Shown: piece after piece, positions 21,011 through 29,378 of the stretch
How the letters are laid out: every line of letters begins with the position of its first letter
Position numbering within the stretch: the first letter of the stretch is position 1
Source: a virus
Strand: one strand, 5' to 3'
Virus record (IMG/VR): IMGVR_UViG_3300006999_000006
Span: 1-33,553 of that record
DNA: 33,553 bases
Made by a program: the position numbers and the translations under genes
The notes under the pieces: model-generated
What the model saw: the letters and a program-made list of their open reading frames with translations, nothing else
Told to the model about the DNA's origin: nothing
The model's database searches: none

Positions 21011-21930
21011 TGAAATTTCTAAGAACAGTATCAGAAGAAAAAGAAGCTCCAAAAACAGAAACATCATGCGATAAGATAGAAGATCCAAAGATACTATCTA
21101 ATCAACTTTTAAATACTAAATCAAGTTATAGGAGAAAAAAATATACTCACATAAGGATCTCTGAATTAGGTTCTTTTTGTCCTAGGTGCTATGCAATAGG
21201 GTATTTAACTGATACCGCAACGGAAGATTTCACTAATTTTGCTCTGCACCAACAGTTCGATTTAGGTTCCGCTTTACATTGGTATATGCAGAATCACAGT
21301 AAAGTATTTAAAGATGTTATAGTAGGAAATTGGGTTTGTAAATCGTGTAATAATTTAAGAAAAAATTCTGATGGATCAAATTATTTTGGTTCTAAACCTA
21401 AGAAAAATTGTGAAACTTGTGGGGCATTGCCGGGGGCCACAGAATACAAAGAGTTTTATTTTAGAATAGATGAACCTTATAGAGTAACCGGAAAAATAGA
21501 TGCTGTTTTACATAAGGATGGTGTTTATAGGTTTAGTGATTTTAAATCTTATTTTGAAAAACCTGAAGGCGGTTTTCCTAACGGTAAGGATATGACACAG
21601 ATAGCCGGGTATGCCTTCTTTTATAATTATGTTAAACCGGAACAAAAGTTTCCCGTAAATATAGATACTGATTACATTTATCTACATTATATTAGCAAGA
21701 AATTTTCTTTTAAAGAGAGTATCCTTACTTACCCTATACGTCCCAGCCAAGCAATGATAGGCGAAATTGTAAAAAGAGTTTCTGAATTTACTGAAGCGAC
21801 TAAAACAGGTAAGATACCGCAACCTTTTGATCCTTGTGTAAAGAGTAACTTTAGTAAAGGAAAGGCCAAAAATTGCCCTTTCTCAGAGACATGCCATGAA
21901 TGGTACAAAAATGGTAGAACAGCTTATTAA
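21010..21930 (+). CDS. PD-(D/E)XK exonuclease (Cas4/RecB-like) with Cys clusters
   Basis: 306 aa. His90 in Asp-Leu-Gly-Ser-Ala-Leu-His, Gly-Lys-Ile-Asp164-Ala-Val, Phe-Ser-Asp177-Phe-Lys179, and Gln197-Ile-Ala-Gly-Tyr give the RecB/Cas4 nuclease motifs in order. Cys57 and Cys60 near the start plus a C-terminal Cys...Asn-Cys-Pro-x4-Cys suggest the Fe-S cluster seen in Cas4/AddB-like enzymes. A separate Cys110-x2-Cys113...Cys134-x2-Cys137 insertion looks like a zinc ribbon. No CRISPR array or cas genes are present, so this is a phage recombination nuclease. Confidence 0.82.
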   Translation: MKFLRTVSEEKEAPKTETSCDKIEDPKILSNQLLNTKSSYRRKKYTHIRISELGSFCPRCYAIGYLTDTATEDFTNFALHQQFDLGSALHWYMQNHSKVFKDVIVGNWVCKSCNNLRKNSDGSNYFGSKPKKNCETCGALPGATEYKEFYFRIDEPYRVTGKIDAVLHKDGVYRFSDFKSYFEKPEGGFPNGKDMTQIAGYAFFYNYVKPEQKFPVNIDTDYIYLHYISKKFSFKESILTYPIRPSQAMIGEIVKRVSEFTEATKTGKIPQPFDPCVKSNFSKGKAKNCPFSETCHEWYKNGRTAY

Positions 21931-21943
21931 AGGATAAAAATAG

Positions 21944-23254
21944 TTGATTGAAAAATATATTAACTCAGGGATTCCTATTCTTTATATAATAGACGATGAA
22001 CCGGAAAGAGTAGAGAGATTTCTACCGGAAACTAAACACGAAGTAACAGGAGAGTGGAATGGTGTAAAAGGTTTAACTTTGTGTATGGGAGATGTTTATT
22101 ACGCTTCTCCTACAGGTAATAAAAATCTTGAAGATTGTTTACAGTATATAGGGACATCTACTAAGCCTCATTTTTGTATTTTTCATAATTTTGATTTGTA
22201 TTATTCGCCCGAACAACATTATGAATACTTAAATAAGTTAAACAAAAGTAAGAAGCATACGGTAATCTTGACCGGACGTAAAGATTTAGGTTTTCCAAAT
22301 ATACTAACTACATACTTAGGACAGCCAAGATTAGAGGAATATGAAGAAGAGTTTAAAAAATTTTATAAGCCTAGGACAAAAAAGTTAAAAAATTTTATAG
22401 CTGAGTGTGCTAAAGCAAGTATAGGTATGAAAATATCTGATGCTCTTAATTGTTTAAGGGTTTCGGAAAATGTCGATGATTTCAAGAAAAATAAACATGA
22501 TTTTATTTTTTCGGATGTACTTGAAGTGCAGAATCCCAATGTTTCCTTGAAAGAAATAGGGGGATTGTTTGGGATTAAGAAGTGGTTGGAAGATAGAAAG
22601 TTTTTATTTAAGGAAGAAACAGACTTACAGTCACCAAGAGGAGTTATTTTAGCTGGGCAGTCAGGCACAGGAAAATCCAAGTTATCTAAAGCTATTGCAA
22701 ATGAGTTTGACCTTCCTCTTGTAAAGTTTGATATTACTAAAGTGTATAGTCAGTACGTAGGGATTTCTGAGGCTAAGTTTAGGGATACATTGTCTGTAAT
22801 AGAGCAAATGTCTCCTTGTGTATTAAGACTGGAAGAATTGAACAGGATAATAAATGATAAAGACAGTCCTGTTATTTCAAACATTATTTCCGTGTTTTTA
22901 ACTTGGCTTCAGGAACACGATAAAAAAATATTTACAGTAGCGACCGTAAATAACTTTGATTCTCTACCGGAAGAGTTAGTACGGAAAGGGAGGTTTTCTG
23001 AAGTGTTTAAAATAGATTACCCTGATAAAGAAGAACGTAGAGATATTTTTAAAGTTTACTTATATGGTCTTGACATAATTGAGGAGGTGATTGAAAAAAG
23101 CGAAGGGATGACGGGGGCTGATATTGAAGCATTAATTAATGACTCTTTAATTGAATCCCGTAATTTAGGGGAAATTATTAATGAGAGTGTTTTGTTGCCA
23201 AAAATGAAGGAGTTGGCCGATGCTAAGAGACGTAGTGCAGGACGCATACTTTGA
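21944..23254 (+). CDS. AAA+ ATPase, Ycf46-like
   Basis: 436 aa from a TTG start with AAAGGAT 8 nt upstream. The N-terminal domain (1-195) is alpha/beta and not a recognised motor. The AAA+ part starts with Leu-Lys-Glu-Ile-Gly-Gly-Leu (about 202-208). Walker A is Gly-Gln-Ser-Gly-Thr-Gly-Lys-Ser (238-245), and the pore region includes Tyr-Val-Gly-Ile-Ser-Glu. The Walker B segment is Cys-Val-Leu-Arg-Leu-Glu-Glu-Leu (292-299), with Glu where Asp is expected. Sensor and Arg-finger regions follow (Ala-Thr-Val-Asn-Asn, Arg-Lys-Gly-Arg-Phe). Ycf46-type proteins are poorly understood; here it lies in the recombination block and may remodel replication complexes. Confidence 0.78.
   Translation: MIEKYINSGIPILYIIDDEPERVERFLPETKHEVTGEWNGVKGLTLCMGDVYYASPTGNKNLEDCLQYIGTSTKPHFCIFHNFDLYYSPEQHYEYLNKLNKSKKHTVILTGRKDLGFPNILTTYLGQPRLEEYEEEFKKFYKPRTKKLKNFIAECAKASIGMKISDALNCLRVSENVDDFKKNKHDFIFSDVLEVQNPNVSLKEIGGLFGIKKWLEDRKFLFKEETDLQSPRGVILAGQSGTGKSKLSKAIANEFDLPLVKFDITKVYSQYVGISEAKFRDTLSVIEQMSPCVLRLEELNRIINDKDSPVISNIISVFLTWLQEHDKKIFTVATVNNFDSLPEELVRKGRFSEVFKIDYPDKEERRDIFKVYLYGLDIIEEVIEKSEGMTGADIEALINDSLIESRNLGEIINESVLLPKMKELADAKRRSAGRIL
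22516..22530. repeat. TGNACTTNAAGTNCA palindrome, copy 7
   Basis: TGTACTTGAAGTGCA inside the AAA+ gene. Its 19-base surroundings nearly equal those of the copy at 5551, although the two genes are unrelated. Confidence 0.55.
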
Positions 23255-23528
23255 GTTTTATTTTGATAAATTACTTACGGTAGCTGTTAATTGTCCTTAT
23301 TTGAATAGATATGATTTTGACTCAGTTTACACTGACCAAGATTTATTTATCTCTTTCGGGTGGATAGGTTATCTTTGGGTAGTTACTTTTTATTCCCATA
23401 ACCCTAAAGTAGATGTAAAAAAGGTAGCGAGAAAATACGCAAAGCCAGAATTTGTTTGCCAAGGAGGTTATAGGGTCAAGGTTTTGGATTTGCCTGATGA
23501 TTTAAAAGCATGTATAGGAGGTTGCTAA
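23220..23528 (+). CDS. Unknown protein
   Basis: 102 aa, GGAG 9 nt before an ATG that overlaps the AAA+ gene by 35 nt. Aromatic-rich with a Phe-Gly-Trp-Ile-Gly-Tyr-Leu-Trp-Val-Val-Thr-Phe strand pair (about 49-60) and a C-terminal Cys-Ile-Gly-Gly-Cys. No family recognised; it looks like a small alpha/beta protein. Confidence 0.6.
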   Translation: MLRDVVQDAYFEFYFDKLLTVAVNCPYLNRYDFDSVYTDQDLFISFGWIGYLWVVTFYSHNPKVDVKKVARKYAKPEFVCQGGYRVKVLDLPDDLKACIGGC

Positions 23529-24112
23529 TGCAAGCAGAAGTAATAGATGCAGAAGAAAAATTCTCGGTAAGTAGAACGGAGGAAGTTAGGGAAAAACTAA
23601 GAAATATTTCTTATAAAGTTAGAAACGATTTCTGTGAGTTAGCCGATCTTCTTTACGAAGCATGGGAAGGAGAATATCACAAAGATTATGGTTATGGTAG
23701 TTTTTATGATTATGTAGAGCAAGAACTGGACATAAAAAACCGGACAGCAGGTTTTTATATTCAGACAGCCAAGAAACTTAATAAACTTCAGGTTCCTTGG
23801 GATGAAGTTAGGGAAATAGGGTGGCGTAAGACAGCTACTATAGCTCCTATTTTGACCGAAGAAAATAACCAGAAATGGATAGAAAAAGCAAAAGAAACTC
23901 CCTTGGATCATTTGTCGGAAAAAGTTAAGGCAGAAAGGAACGGGGAACCTGAAAATGAAGATCCTCCTGTTAAGTTGACTATAAAAGTTGACAGTGACAA
24001 CCATACTATTATTCAGGCGGCCATAGAACATGCTAAACAGAAAGAAAGTGTCAAAAGTAATTCCGAGGCCATATCAAAAATTTGCTATGACTGGATTCAG
24101 GATTATATTTAA
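23528..24112 (+). CDS. DUF3102-like helical protein
   Basis: 194 aa from ATG 23528, which overlaps the stop codon (TAATG) and has AGGAGG upstream; an ATG at 23510 lies before that SD. Residues 20-80 form helices with Ala-Asp-Leu-Leu-Tyr-Glu-Ala-Trp, Tyr-Gly-Ser-Phe-Tyr-Asp-Tyr-Val and Arg-Thr-Ala-Gly-Phe-Tyr-Ile-Gln-Thr-Ala-Lys-Lys-Leu. This resembles the DUF3102/KorB-adjacent type domain in which a protein binds DNA or monitors replication; the match is partial. The C-terminal part (135-194) is a second alpha/beta module. Confidence 0.6.
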   Translation: MQAEVIDAEEKFSVSRTEEVREKLRNISYKVRNDFCELADLLYEAWEGEYHKDYGYGSFYDYVEQELDIKNRTAGFYIQTAKKLNKLQVPWDEVREIGWRKTATIAPILTEENNQKWIEKAKETPLDHLSEKVKAERNGEPENEDPPVKLTIKVDSDNHTIIQAAIEHAKQKESVKSNSEAISKICYDWIQDYI

Positions 24113-24121
24113 GGAGAAAAA

Positions 24122-24346
24122 ATGAATAGAAATTTTAGACATAGTAACGCAATAAAACATCTATATAATGAACTTTATGAATTGGATAAAAGTTATAATT
24201 TTATTTACCCAAGGTTGAAGCCTGACTTTGAAGATTATTTGGGGAAGCTCAGGAAAATTGTTGACGACTCTTTAGACATAGCGGAAGTAAAAAGGATTAC
24301 AGGCCACAAGTTTAAGAAAGAAGATACAAAGGGAGAAAATGATTAA
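24122..24346 (+). CDS. Unknown small helical protein
   Basis: 74 aa, AAGGAG SD. Basic N-terminus, helices rich in Leu/Lys/Asp/Tyr, acidic end. Its last 8 nt overlap the reductase start (ATGATTAA), so it is translated with the reductase. No family recognised. Confidence 0.6.
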   Translation: MNRNFRHSNAIKHLYNELYELDKSYNFIYPRLKPDFEDYLGKLRKIVDDSLDIAEVKRITGHKFKKEDTKGEND

Positions 24347-27176
24347 ATTTGAGGATGTTAAACATATTACCAGTAAAGAATATCTAAATGGGGAAGATTA
24401 TGCCGCCGATACTTTTGATGAGAAGTATTGTTATACTAAAGAAGATGGTTCCATAGAAACTCCGGCTGAAGTATTTTGGAGAGTAGTTTCCGGTTTATGC
24501 GACCCTGAGTACCGTGAGAAAACGTTTTCTCTTTTATGGGAAGGCTGGTTTAGGCCGGGAGGCTCTGTACTTCAAGGAGTACATGCTGTTAATAAAATAA
24601 GTCTTGCTAATTGTTGTACCCTACCTTTAGAGGGTGATTCTTTGGAAGATATAGCTAAATGTGAGTATACTGTAATGAAATGTGCGGCATTTAGGCAAGG
24701 CATAGGAATTGATTTTTCTAATCTCAGGCCAAGAGGAACAGCTATTAATAATGCCGCCCAACAGTCTACAGGTGCTATCCCTTGGATGAAGAAGGTAGTT
24801 AGTAATGGGGAAGTAGTGGGTCAGCGTGGCCGTAAGCCAGCTTTATTGATTAGCCTTAAAGACAGACACCCTGATATATTTGAATTTGTTTTATCGAAAA
24901 CAGAAAAAGGGCAAATAGAAGATGCTAATATTTCTGTTCAAATTTCTGATGCTTTTATGGAGGCTGTTAAAAATAATGATAAATGGGAGCTTAGATTTGA
25001 TTTTGATAATGGTTATGAGTCTATAGTTAAGGAAGTAAATGCAACAGACCTTTTTGATATTATTGCTAATACTGCTCATTCTACCGCAGAGCCGGGAGTA
25101 CAATATATTGACCAGCTAAGAAAAGGGTCGATGGTTCACCAGATATACGAATCTACAGCGGATGAGAGATTTAAAATAATCAGCACTAACGCTTGCCAGC
25201 CTGGGTTTGCAGACGTATTAACCCCTGGAGGTATAAGAACATTCGATAATGTCAATGTTGATGATACTATATGGTCTGGACAAAGATGGACAACTATTAT
25301 CAAAAAGTGGTTTACTGGCATAAAGCCTGTATACAAGTACAAAACATTAGCAGGTTCGTTTGTCGGGACGGAGGATCACAGAGTAGTTCAGCACGGTAAA
25401 AAGATAAAAGTAAAAAACGCTTGTGCTATAGATGCTTCTTATATCCCTGAAGATATGAATTTCTCTTTAAAAGATCCTTATCCGTCAAGAACTTATTTTA
25501 TTTTAGATATAGAGTATTTAGGGGAATTTCCTGTATATGATATAACAGTTGATGCTCCTGAACATACTTATTGGACTGATGGTTTGCTAGTCTCGAATTG
25601 TTCAGAAAAGAGCCTACCTGCTTATTCTATATGTAATCTATCTTCTATAAATATGGAGATGTTCGATCCTGAAACTTATGAAGAACAGTTAGACGATATA
25701 GTTCCTTTAATTGTTAGGCTTTCTGATAGTGTAGTTTCTTATGAGCTTGAAAATGACCTTTCTCCACTTCCTGAGCAGAAATGGATATTAGAACAGACAA
25801 GGGAAATAGGGTGCGGGATAACCAATATTCATGGTTGGCTTCTTAAACAAGGTTTATCTTACGATAGTGATGAAGCTATAAAGAAAGTAGAGGATTTTTG
25901 GAAATCCTATGCTTACAGAGTATTTAAGGCTTCCGCTGATTTAGGGAAGGAAAAAGGAAATGCTCCTGCTTATGATTTAGTAGATAAATCTGATTTAATG
26001 GAATCAACTTATTTTAAGAATATTGTTGATGAATTTTACCAGGGTGATTATAACATTGAAAATATGAGGAACATGGCTCATCTTTCTATTGCCCCCTCTG
26101 GTAGTATTTCTTCTACGTTCCCTAAGCCTTGTGTATCTTCTGGAATTGAGCCAATTATAGCTCCTTATTATTGGAGAAAGACCAGAATCAAAGATCGTAG
26201 TAAATATCAATATTATTTTATTATCCCTAACAGGATTAAAGAGTATCTTCTTTCTGTTATAGACAAGGATTCAGAAGGTTACAAAAAACTTAATGATTTT
26301 TCTGGTTCAGTTTTGGATGAAGACGGTTCTATCGGTAAAGAATACATAAGTATCATTAATTCTAACTTACCTAAAGGATTTTTTAAGCCAGCCCATAAAA
26401 TTGATCCGGTTCAAAAAATAAAATTGTTAGGCAAGATTTACCAGTGGATAGATGCTTCAATTTCTGTTACTTATAATTTACCTTCTACAGCCACAGTGGA
26501 AGATGTAAAGGATATTTACCTAAAAACCTATAAAGCAGGAGGCCGAGCAGTATCAGTTTATGTAGATGGTTCGAGAGAAAATATACTTCTCACAGAGTTT
26601 CCTAAAGAAAAACAAGATTCTATCTGCGAAGAAAATAGGCCAGTAAGTATTATTTATAATTGCGCCCCGAAAAGACCGGATGTTTTACCGTGCGATATAC
26701 ACCAAATATCTGTTAAAGGTAATAAGTGGGTTGTGCTGGTCGGCCTTCTTTATGGTAAGCCTTTTGAAATTTTCTGTGGCCCTTCCGAGGATATTTATTT
26801 ACCACAGAAATGTAGAGAAGGGGAAATTATAAAAAAAGGTGGTGGAAAGTATGCCTTAAAAGTAAAGATAAGAAACTCTTACGTTACTTATGATGATATT
26901 GCTAATCTTTTAATGGAGTCTACTGAAAGGTGTATAACAAGAATGTTATCCACTGGATTGAGGCATGGAGTATACCCGCAGTTTATTGTAGATCAGATGA
27001 AGAAAAGTAGTGGGGATATTACTGATTTTGCAACAGCTATTTCTAGGGTACTTTCTAAGTATGTTATTGATTATGTTATGAAAGATAATAATTGTCCAAA
27101 ATGTGGAGAGCCTTCTTTGACTTTTATGGAAGGGTGTATGAAGTGTGTGAATTGTAACTATACGAGGTGCGAATAG
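24339..27176 (+). CDS. nrdJ: Class II (B12-dependent) ribonucleotide reductase with an intein
   Basis: 945 codons including the intein, about 810 aa after splicing. Family signatures: Asn-Cys-Cys-Thr-Leu-Pro (about 89-94), the redox Cys421 placed directly after the intein, Cys432-Asn-Leu-Ser-Ser-Ile-Asn (thiyl-radical cysteine), Ala-Pro-Ser-Gly-Ser-Ile-Ser (from about 585) with Ser-Gly-Ile-Glu-Pro following. The C-terminal tail has Cys-Pro-Lys-Cys and Cys-Met-Lys-Cys-Val-Asn-Cys, as in NrdJ. It reduces ribonucleotides with adenosylcobalamin, needs no small subunit and tolerates anaerobic or aerobic life. No NrdB-like gene is nearby, in line with class II. Followed directly by dUTPase. Confidence 0.92.
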   Translation: MIKFEDVKHITSKEYLNGEDYAADTFDEKYCYTKEDGSIETPAEVFWRVVSGLCDPEYREKTFSLLWEGWFRPGGSVLQGVHAVNKISLANCCTLPLEGDSLEDIAKCEYTVMKCAAFRQGIGIDFSNLRPRGTAINNAAQQSTGAIPWMKKVVSNGEVVGQRGRKPALLISLKDRHPDIFEFVLSKTEKGQIEDANISVQISDAFMEAVKNNDKWELRFDFDNGYESIVKEVNATDLFDIIANTAHSTAEPGVQYIDQLRKGSMVHQIYESTADERFKIISTNACQPGFADVLTPGGIRTFDNVNVDDTIWSGQRWTTIIKKWFTGIKPVYKYKTLAGSFVGTEDHRVVQHGKKIKVKNACAIDASYIPEDMNFSLKDPYPSRTYFILDIEYLGEFPVYDITVDAPEHTYWTDGLLVSNCSEKSLPAYSICNLSSINMEMFDPETYEEQLDDIVPLIVRLSDSVVSYELENDLSPLPEQKWILEQTREIGCGITNIHGWLLKQGLSYDSDEAIKKVEDFWKSYAYRVFKASADLGKEKGNAPAYDLVDKSDLMESTYFKNIVDEFYQGDYNIENMRNMAHLSIAPSGSISSTFPKPCVSSGIEPIIAPYYWRKTRIKDRSKYQYYFIIPNRIKEYLLSVIDKDSEGYKKLNDFSGSVLDEDGSIGKEYISIINSNLPKGFFKPAHKIDPVQKIKLLGKIYQWIDASISVTYNLPSTATVEDVKDIYLKTYKAGGRAVSVYVDGSRENILLTEFPKEKQDSICEENRPVSIIYNCAPKRPDVLPCDIHQISVKGNKWVVLVGLLYGKPFEIFCGPSEDIYLPQKCREGEIIKKGGGKYALKVKIRNSYVTYDDIANLLMESTERCITRMLSTGLRHGVYPQFIVDQMKKSSGDITDFATAISRVLSKYVIDYVMKDNNCPKCGEPSLTFMEGCMKCVNCNYTRCE
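25194..25598 (+). other. Mini-intein in the reductase
   Basis: 135 codons, Cys286 to Asn420, in frame. Block A: Cys-Gln-Pro-Gly-Phe-Ala-Asp-Val-Leu-Thr-Pro-Gly-Gly; block B: Gly-Thr-Glu-Asp-His-Arg-Val-Val; block F: Val-Tyr-Asp-Ile-Thr-Val-Asp with Glu-His-Thr-Tyr after it; end Val-Ser-Asn followed by Cys+1. The penultimate residue is Ser rather than the common His. There is no room for a homing endonuclease, so it is a minimal cis-splicing intein. Insertion is at the conserved active-site Cys of the reductase. Confidence 0.9.
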
Positions 27177-27758
27177 ATGGGATCATTTAGGTGTAGAGTT
27201 TGTGGGAGTCAACTTTATTTTAGAAGGTCAGAGAATTATGAATGTGCTAATTGTTCAGTTTTGTTCAGGAATAAGGAAGAGTTTTCTTTAAACAGAGAAC
27301 TTAAAGTGCAGTATTTAGATAATTACGATTTGGAAAATTGGGGAGAGTTAGAGTTTCAGCATTTTCAAGATTCAGGAGTGGATTTGAGAGCCGCTATTGA
27401 AAAACCAGTCACTTTATATCCTTATAAATTTAGCGATGCTCATTGGGCTAAAATACCTTTTGGGATATGCGTAGAACCTTCTGACTTCGACATGGATATA
27501 AAAGTGTATTGTCGTTCAGGGCTGGCAAGCAAGTTAGGTATATCCTTGAAAAACCATACAGGCGTAGTGGACAATCACTACAGAGGGGAAGTAATGGGAT
27601 TCTTTATTAACTTAAGTGAAAACCAATATACAATTAATCCTGGGGATAGGGTAGCTCAAATGGTTCCTGAACAGAAACTATTTGTAAATACAGTTAAAGC
27701 AGATAATTTGAATGAAACAGAAAGGGGATCGAATGGCTTCGGATCAACAGGAATCTAA
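27177..27758 (+). CDS. dut: dUTPase with N-terminal zinc ribbon
   Basis: 193 aa, ATG right after the reductase stop. Residues 6-26 hold Cys-x2-Cys...Cys-x2-Cys, a zinc ribbon not found in standard trimeric dUTPases. The five dUTPase motifs follow: Asp-Ser-Gly-Val-Asp-Leu-Arg-Ala (65-72), Arg-Ser-Gly-Leu-Ala-Ser-Lys (113-119), Gly-Val-Val-Asp-Asn-His-Tyr-Arg-Gly-Glu (129-138), Gly-Asp-Arg-Val-Ala-Gln-Met-Val (156-163) and Arg-Gly-Ser-Asn-Gly-Phe-Gly-Ser-Thr-Gly (183-192). It cleaves dUTP to dUMP, keeping uracil out of DNA and feeding the thymidylate synthase. The C-terminus overlaps the next gene. Confidence 0.9.
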   Translation: MGSFRCRVCGSQLYFRRSENYECANCSVLFRNKEEFSLNRELKVQYLDNYDLENWGELEFQHFQDSGVDLRAAIEKPVTLYPYKFSDAHWAKIPFGICVEPSDFDMDIKVYCRSGLASKLGISLKNHTGVVDNHYRGEVMGFFINLSENQYTINPGDRVAQMVPEQKLFVNTVKADNLNETERGSNGFGSTGI

Positions 27759-28551
27759 GAAACAATTTAAAGATCAGATAGAGGATATTAAAAAATCGGC
27801 CCCACCACCTAAAGTGTATGTTAAAGATGTAGACCAAAAGAAATATACAGGTCAAGAGGCTAAAAATGATAAGTATAAAATAGAGAATCCAGTTCAGGCA
27901 AGTAAGTACAATAAACAAGTTAAAAATGAAGAAGAACTTGAATCAGATGATCCGGCTCACTTAATGGTAGAGAAGATAAGGGACGGAGTAACCAATCCTG
28001 AAGATTTAATTCCTGACGATAAGTTTGTCATTATTCGTTATCTTAGGGAAACTGAGCGATTGACTCAAGATAAGATCGCAGAAGAACTGAGCCTTAGTAG
28101 AAGGACAGTAATAAATTATTGTAACAAGATAAAGAAACTTAATGCTCAGAAAGTAAGTGATACGACAGCCCACGAATTAGGCGGGGAATTGCTTCAAATG
28201 GGTAAAGAAGCCATGAAAATGGCTATTCAGGACAGGAAAGGTAAGGATTGGGCTTATATAGCTCAAAACCTTGTAACCATGTTACAGTCTTTAGGGCTTA
28301 TATATAAACAGCCTTCGCAGTCTCAAATTCATCAAATGATGGAGAAAGTAGACTCCGCTCAAGGCTACAAAGATGCAAACAAAAAGTTTACGGAACACGA
28401 TAAACAAAATTTGGATGCTGTAATCGAGGAAGTTATCTCTGATTTTACAGAAGATAATATAATAGAAATGGAACAGGAAATTAAGGAGAATAACAATGGC
28501 AATACGGAACACAGCGAGGACTCCCAACTATCAGACAACAACGACCAATGA
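27733..28551 (+). CDS. HTH protein, possible small terminase or regulator
   Basis: 272 aa from ATG 27733 with AGGGG 7 nt upstream; the in-frame ATG at 27712 lacks an SD. Charged, disordered N-terminal 70 residues, then Leu-Thr-Gln-Asp-Lys-Ile-Ala-Glu-Glu-Leu-Ser-Leu-Ser-Arg-Arg-Thr-Val (about 110-126), a classic HTH, a helical middle and an acidic C-terminal tail rich in Asp/Glu/Asn/Ser. Layout fits small terminase subunits or a replication/transcription regulator. The large terminase is not in this window, so the role stays open. Confidence 0.6.
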   Translation: MASDQQESKKQFKDQIEDIKKSAPPPKVYVKDVDQKKYTGQEAKNDKYKIENPVQASKYNKQVKNEEELESDDPAHLMVEKIRDGVTNPEDLIPDDKFVIIRYLRETERLTQDKIAEELSLSRRTVINYCNKIKKLNAQKVSDTTAHELGGELLQMGKEAMKMAIQDRKGKDWAYIAQNLVTMLQSLGLIYKQPSQSQIHQMMEKVDSAQGYKDANKKFTEHDKQNLDAVIEEVISDFTEDNIIEMEQEIKENNNGNTEHSEDSQLSDNNDQ

Positions 28552-28972
28552 TTGGTCGGCCCCTGATTTTAATGAATGTGTAGCAGGATATTGGAAAAAT
28601 CACCCCGATTCTCCAAGACCTGATGATGAAATTAATTCAGTAGATGAAGCTCCTGCGACAGTAAAAAAATGGGTAGCTTCTCTTAGTCTGCTTGGTAATG
28701 GACAAGCAGAAACTTTTGAAGATCTTTTGTTTTTTCCTGTAGTAAATCCTGACAGTATGGCCCTTAATAAAAATGCTTTGGTAGCTGTTGTCAGCGGGAG
28801 AGGATCACAGGCAGATATTTCAGAAGACCAACTAAGTTCCGCCCGAAAGAAAGCATATTCTCTTCTTGTTTCTGAGTTTGATTATTCGGAGGATGACGTG
28901 CCTTCGGAATATAAATCAGTTAAGATTTCAGGAATTTTTGCGGAATATGCTGAGTCTATGAAAGAAACGTAA
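28496..28972 (+). CDS. Unknown phage protein with a prohead-protease-neighbour-like domain
   Basis: 158 aa, AGGAG SD, overlapping the HTH gene by 56 nt. The middle reads Ala-Thr-Val-Lys-Lys-Trp-Val-Ala, Leu-Phe-Phe-Pro-Val-Val-Asn-Pro, then Leu-Asn-Lys-Asn-Ala-Leu-Val-Ala-Val-Val-Ser-Gly-Arg-Gly-Ser-Gln-Ala-Asp-Ile, and Ser-Ala-Arg-Lys-Lys-Ala. I have seen this layout in phage proteins near prohead proteases; the similarity is remembered, not searched. The Thr-rich start is probably disordered. Confidence 0.5.
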   Translation: MAIRNTARTPNYQTTTTNDWSAPDFNECVAGYWKNHPDSPRPDDEINSVDEAPATVKKWVASLSLLGNGQAETFEDLLFFPVVNPDSMALNKNALVAVVSGRGSQADISEDQLSSARKKAYSLLVSEFDYSEDDVPSEYKSVKISGIFAEYAESMKET

Positions 28973-29006
28973 GTAATGATAAGAATCCCTAAACTAAAGA
29001 TTATAT

Positions 29007-29378
29007 ATGGATAATTTTGACATTATTTATAAAAACAAAGTGATCGGTAAAATAAATTCTGCTTTAGTGGAAACGCTGAATATTTCTGATTTAACTTTGG
29101 AAAAGATAAAATTAAAACATGGTGTTAAGAAATTTTTTGTGGACTGGCTAACCGATTTAAATATAAAAGATAATCCTGGTACAGCTAAAACCTTGCAGAA
29201 TGTTATTACAAATATAGAGTTTGAGCTTCAAGATTTGTGGGGATTTTCGAGAGACATTAGATACCATAAATTTTGGGAGCTACCTCAATGTCAATGCCCT
29301 AAGCTAGACAATGAAGATAGGTATCCATTCGGTCATTATTTTATAAATGAATCCTGTCCTCTACACGGTGATGTCTAA
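29007..29378 (+). CDS. Conserved-looking phage protein with C-terminal Cys/His motif
   Basis: 123 aa. C-terminal part: Leu-Trp-Gly-Phe, His-Lys-Phe-Trp-Glu-Leu-Pro-Gln-Cys-Gln-Cys-Pro-Lys-Leu-Asp-Asn-Glu-Asp-Arg-Tyr-Pro, then Ser-Cys-Pro-Leu-His-Gly. Cys-x-Cys plus Cys-x2-His suggests one zinc site. This C-terminal signature is familiar from many phage proteins of unknown function. SD is weak; a 12-codon ORF at 28976-29014 just upstream overlaps the start and could couple translation. Confidence 0.65.
   Translation: MDNFDIIYKNKVIGKINSALVETLNISDLTLEKIKLKHGVKKFFVDWLTDLNIKDNPGTAKTLQNVITNIEFELQDLWGFSRDIRYHKFWELPQCQCPKLDNEDRYPFGHYFINESCPLHGDV

Noticed and set aside
21010-21930. Cas4 as part of a CRISPR-Cas system
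   Set aside because: The nuclease has Cas4/RecB-like motifs, but no repeat-spacer array and no other cas gene is visible. Phage recombination nucleases share this fold.
23639-24031. 130-codon open frame on the minus strand
   Set aside because: It lies fully opposite the DUF3102-like gene, has an odd Phe/Ile-rich composition and no SD; it is a shadow of the + strand codon use.
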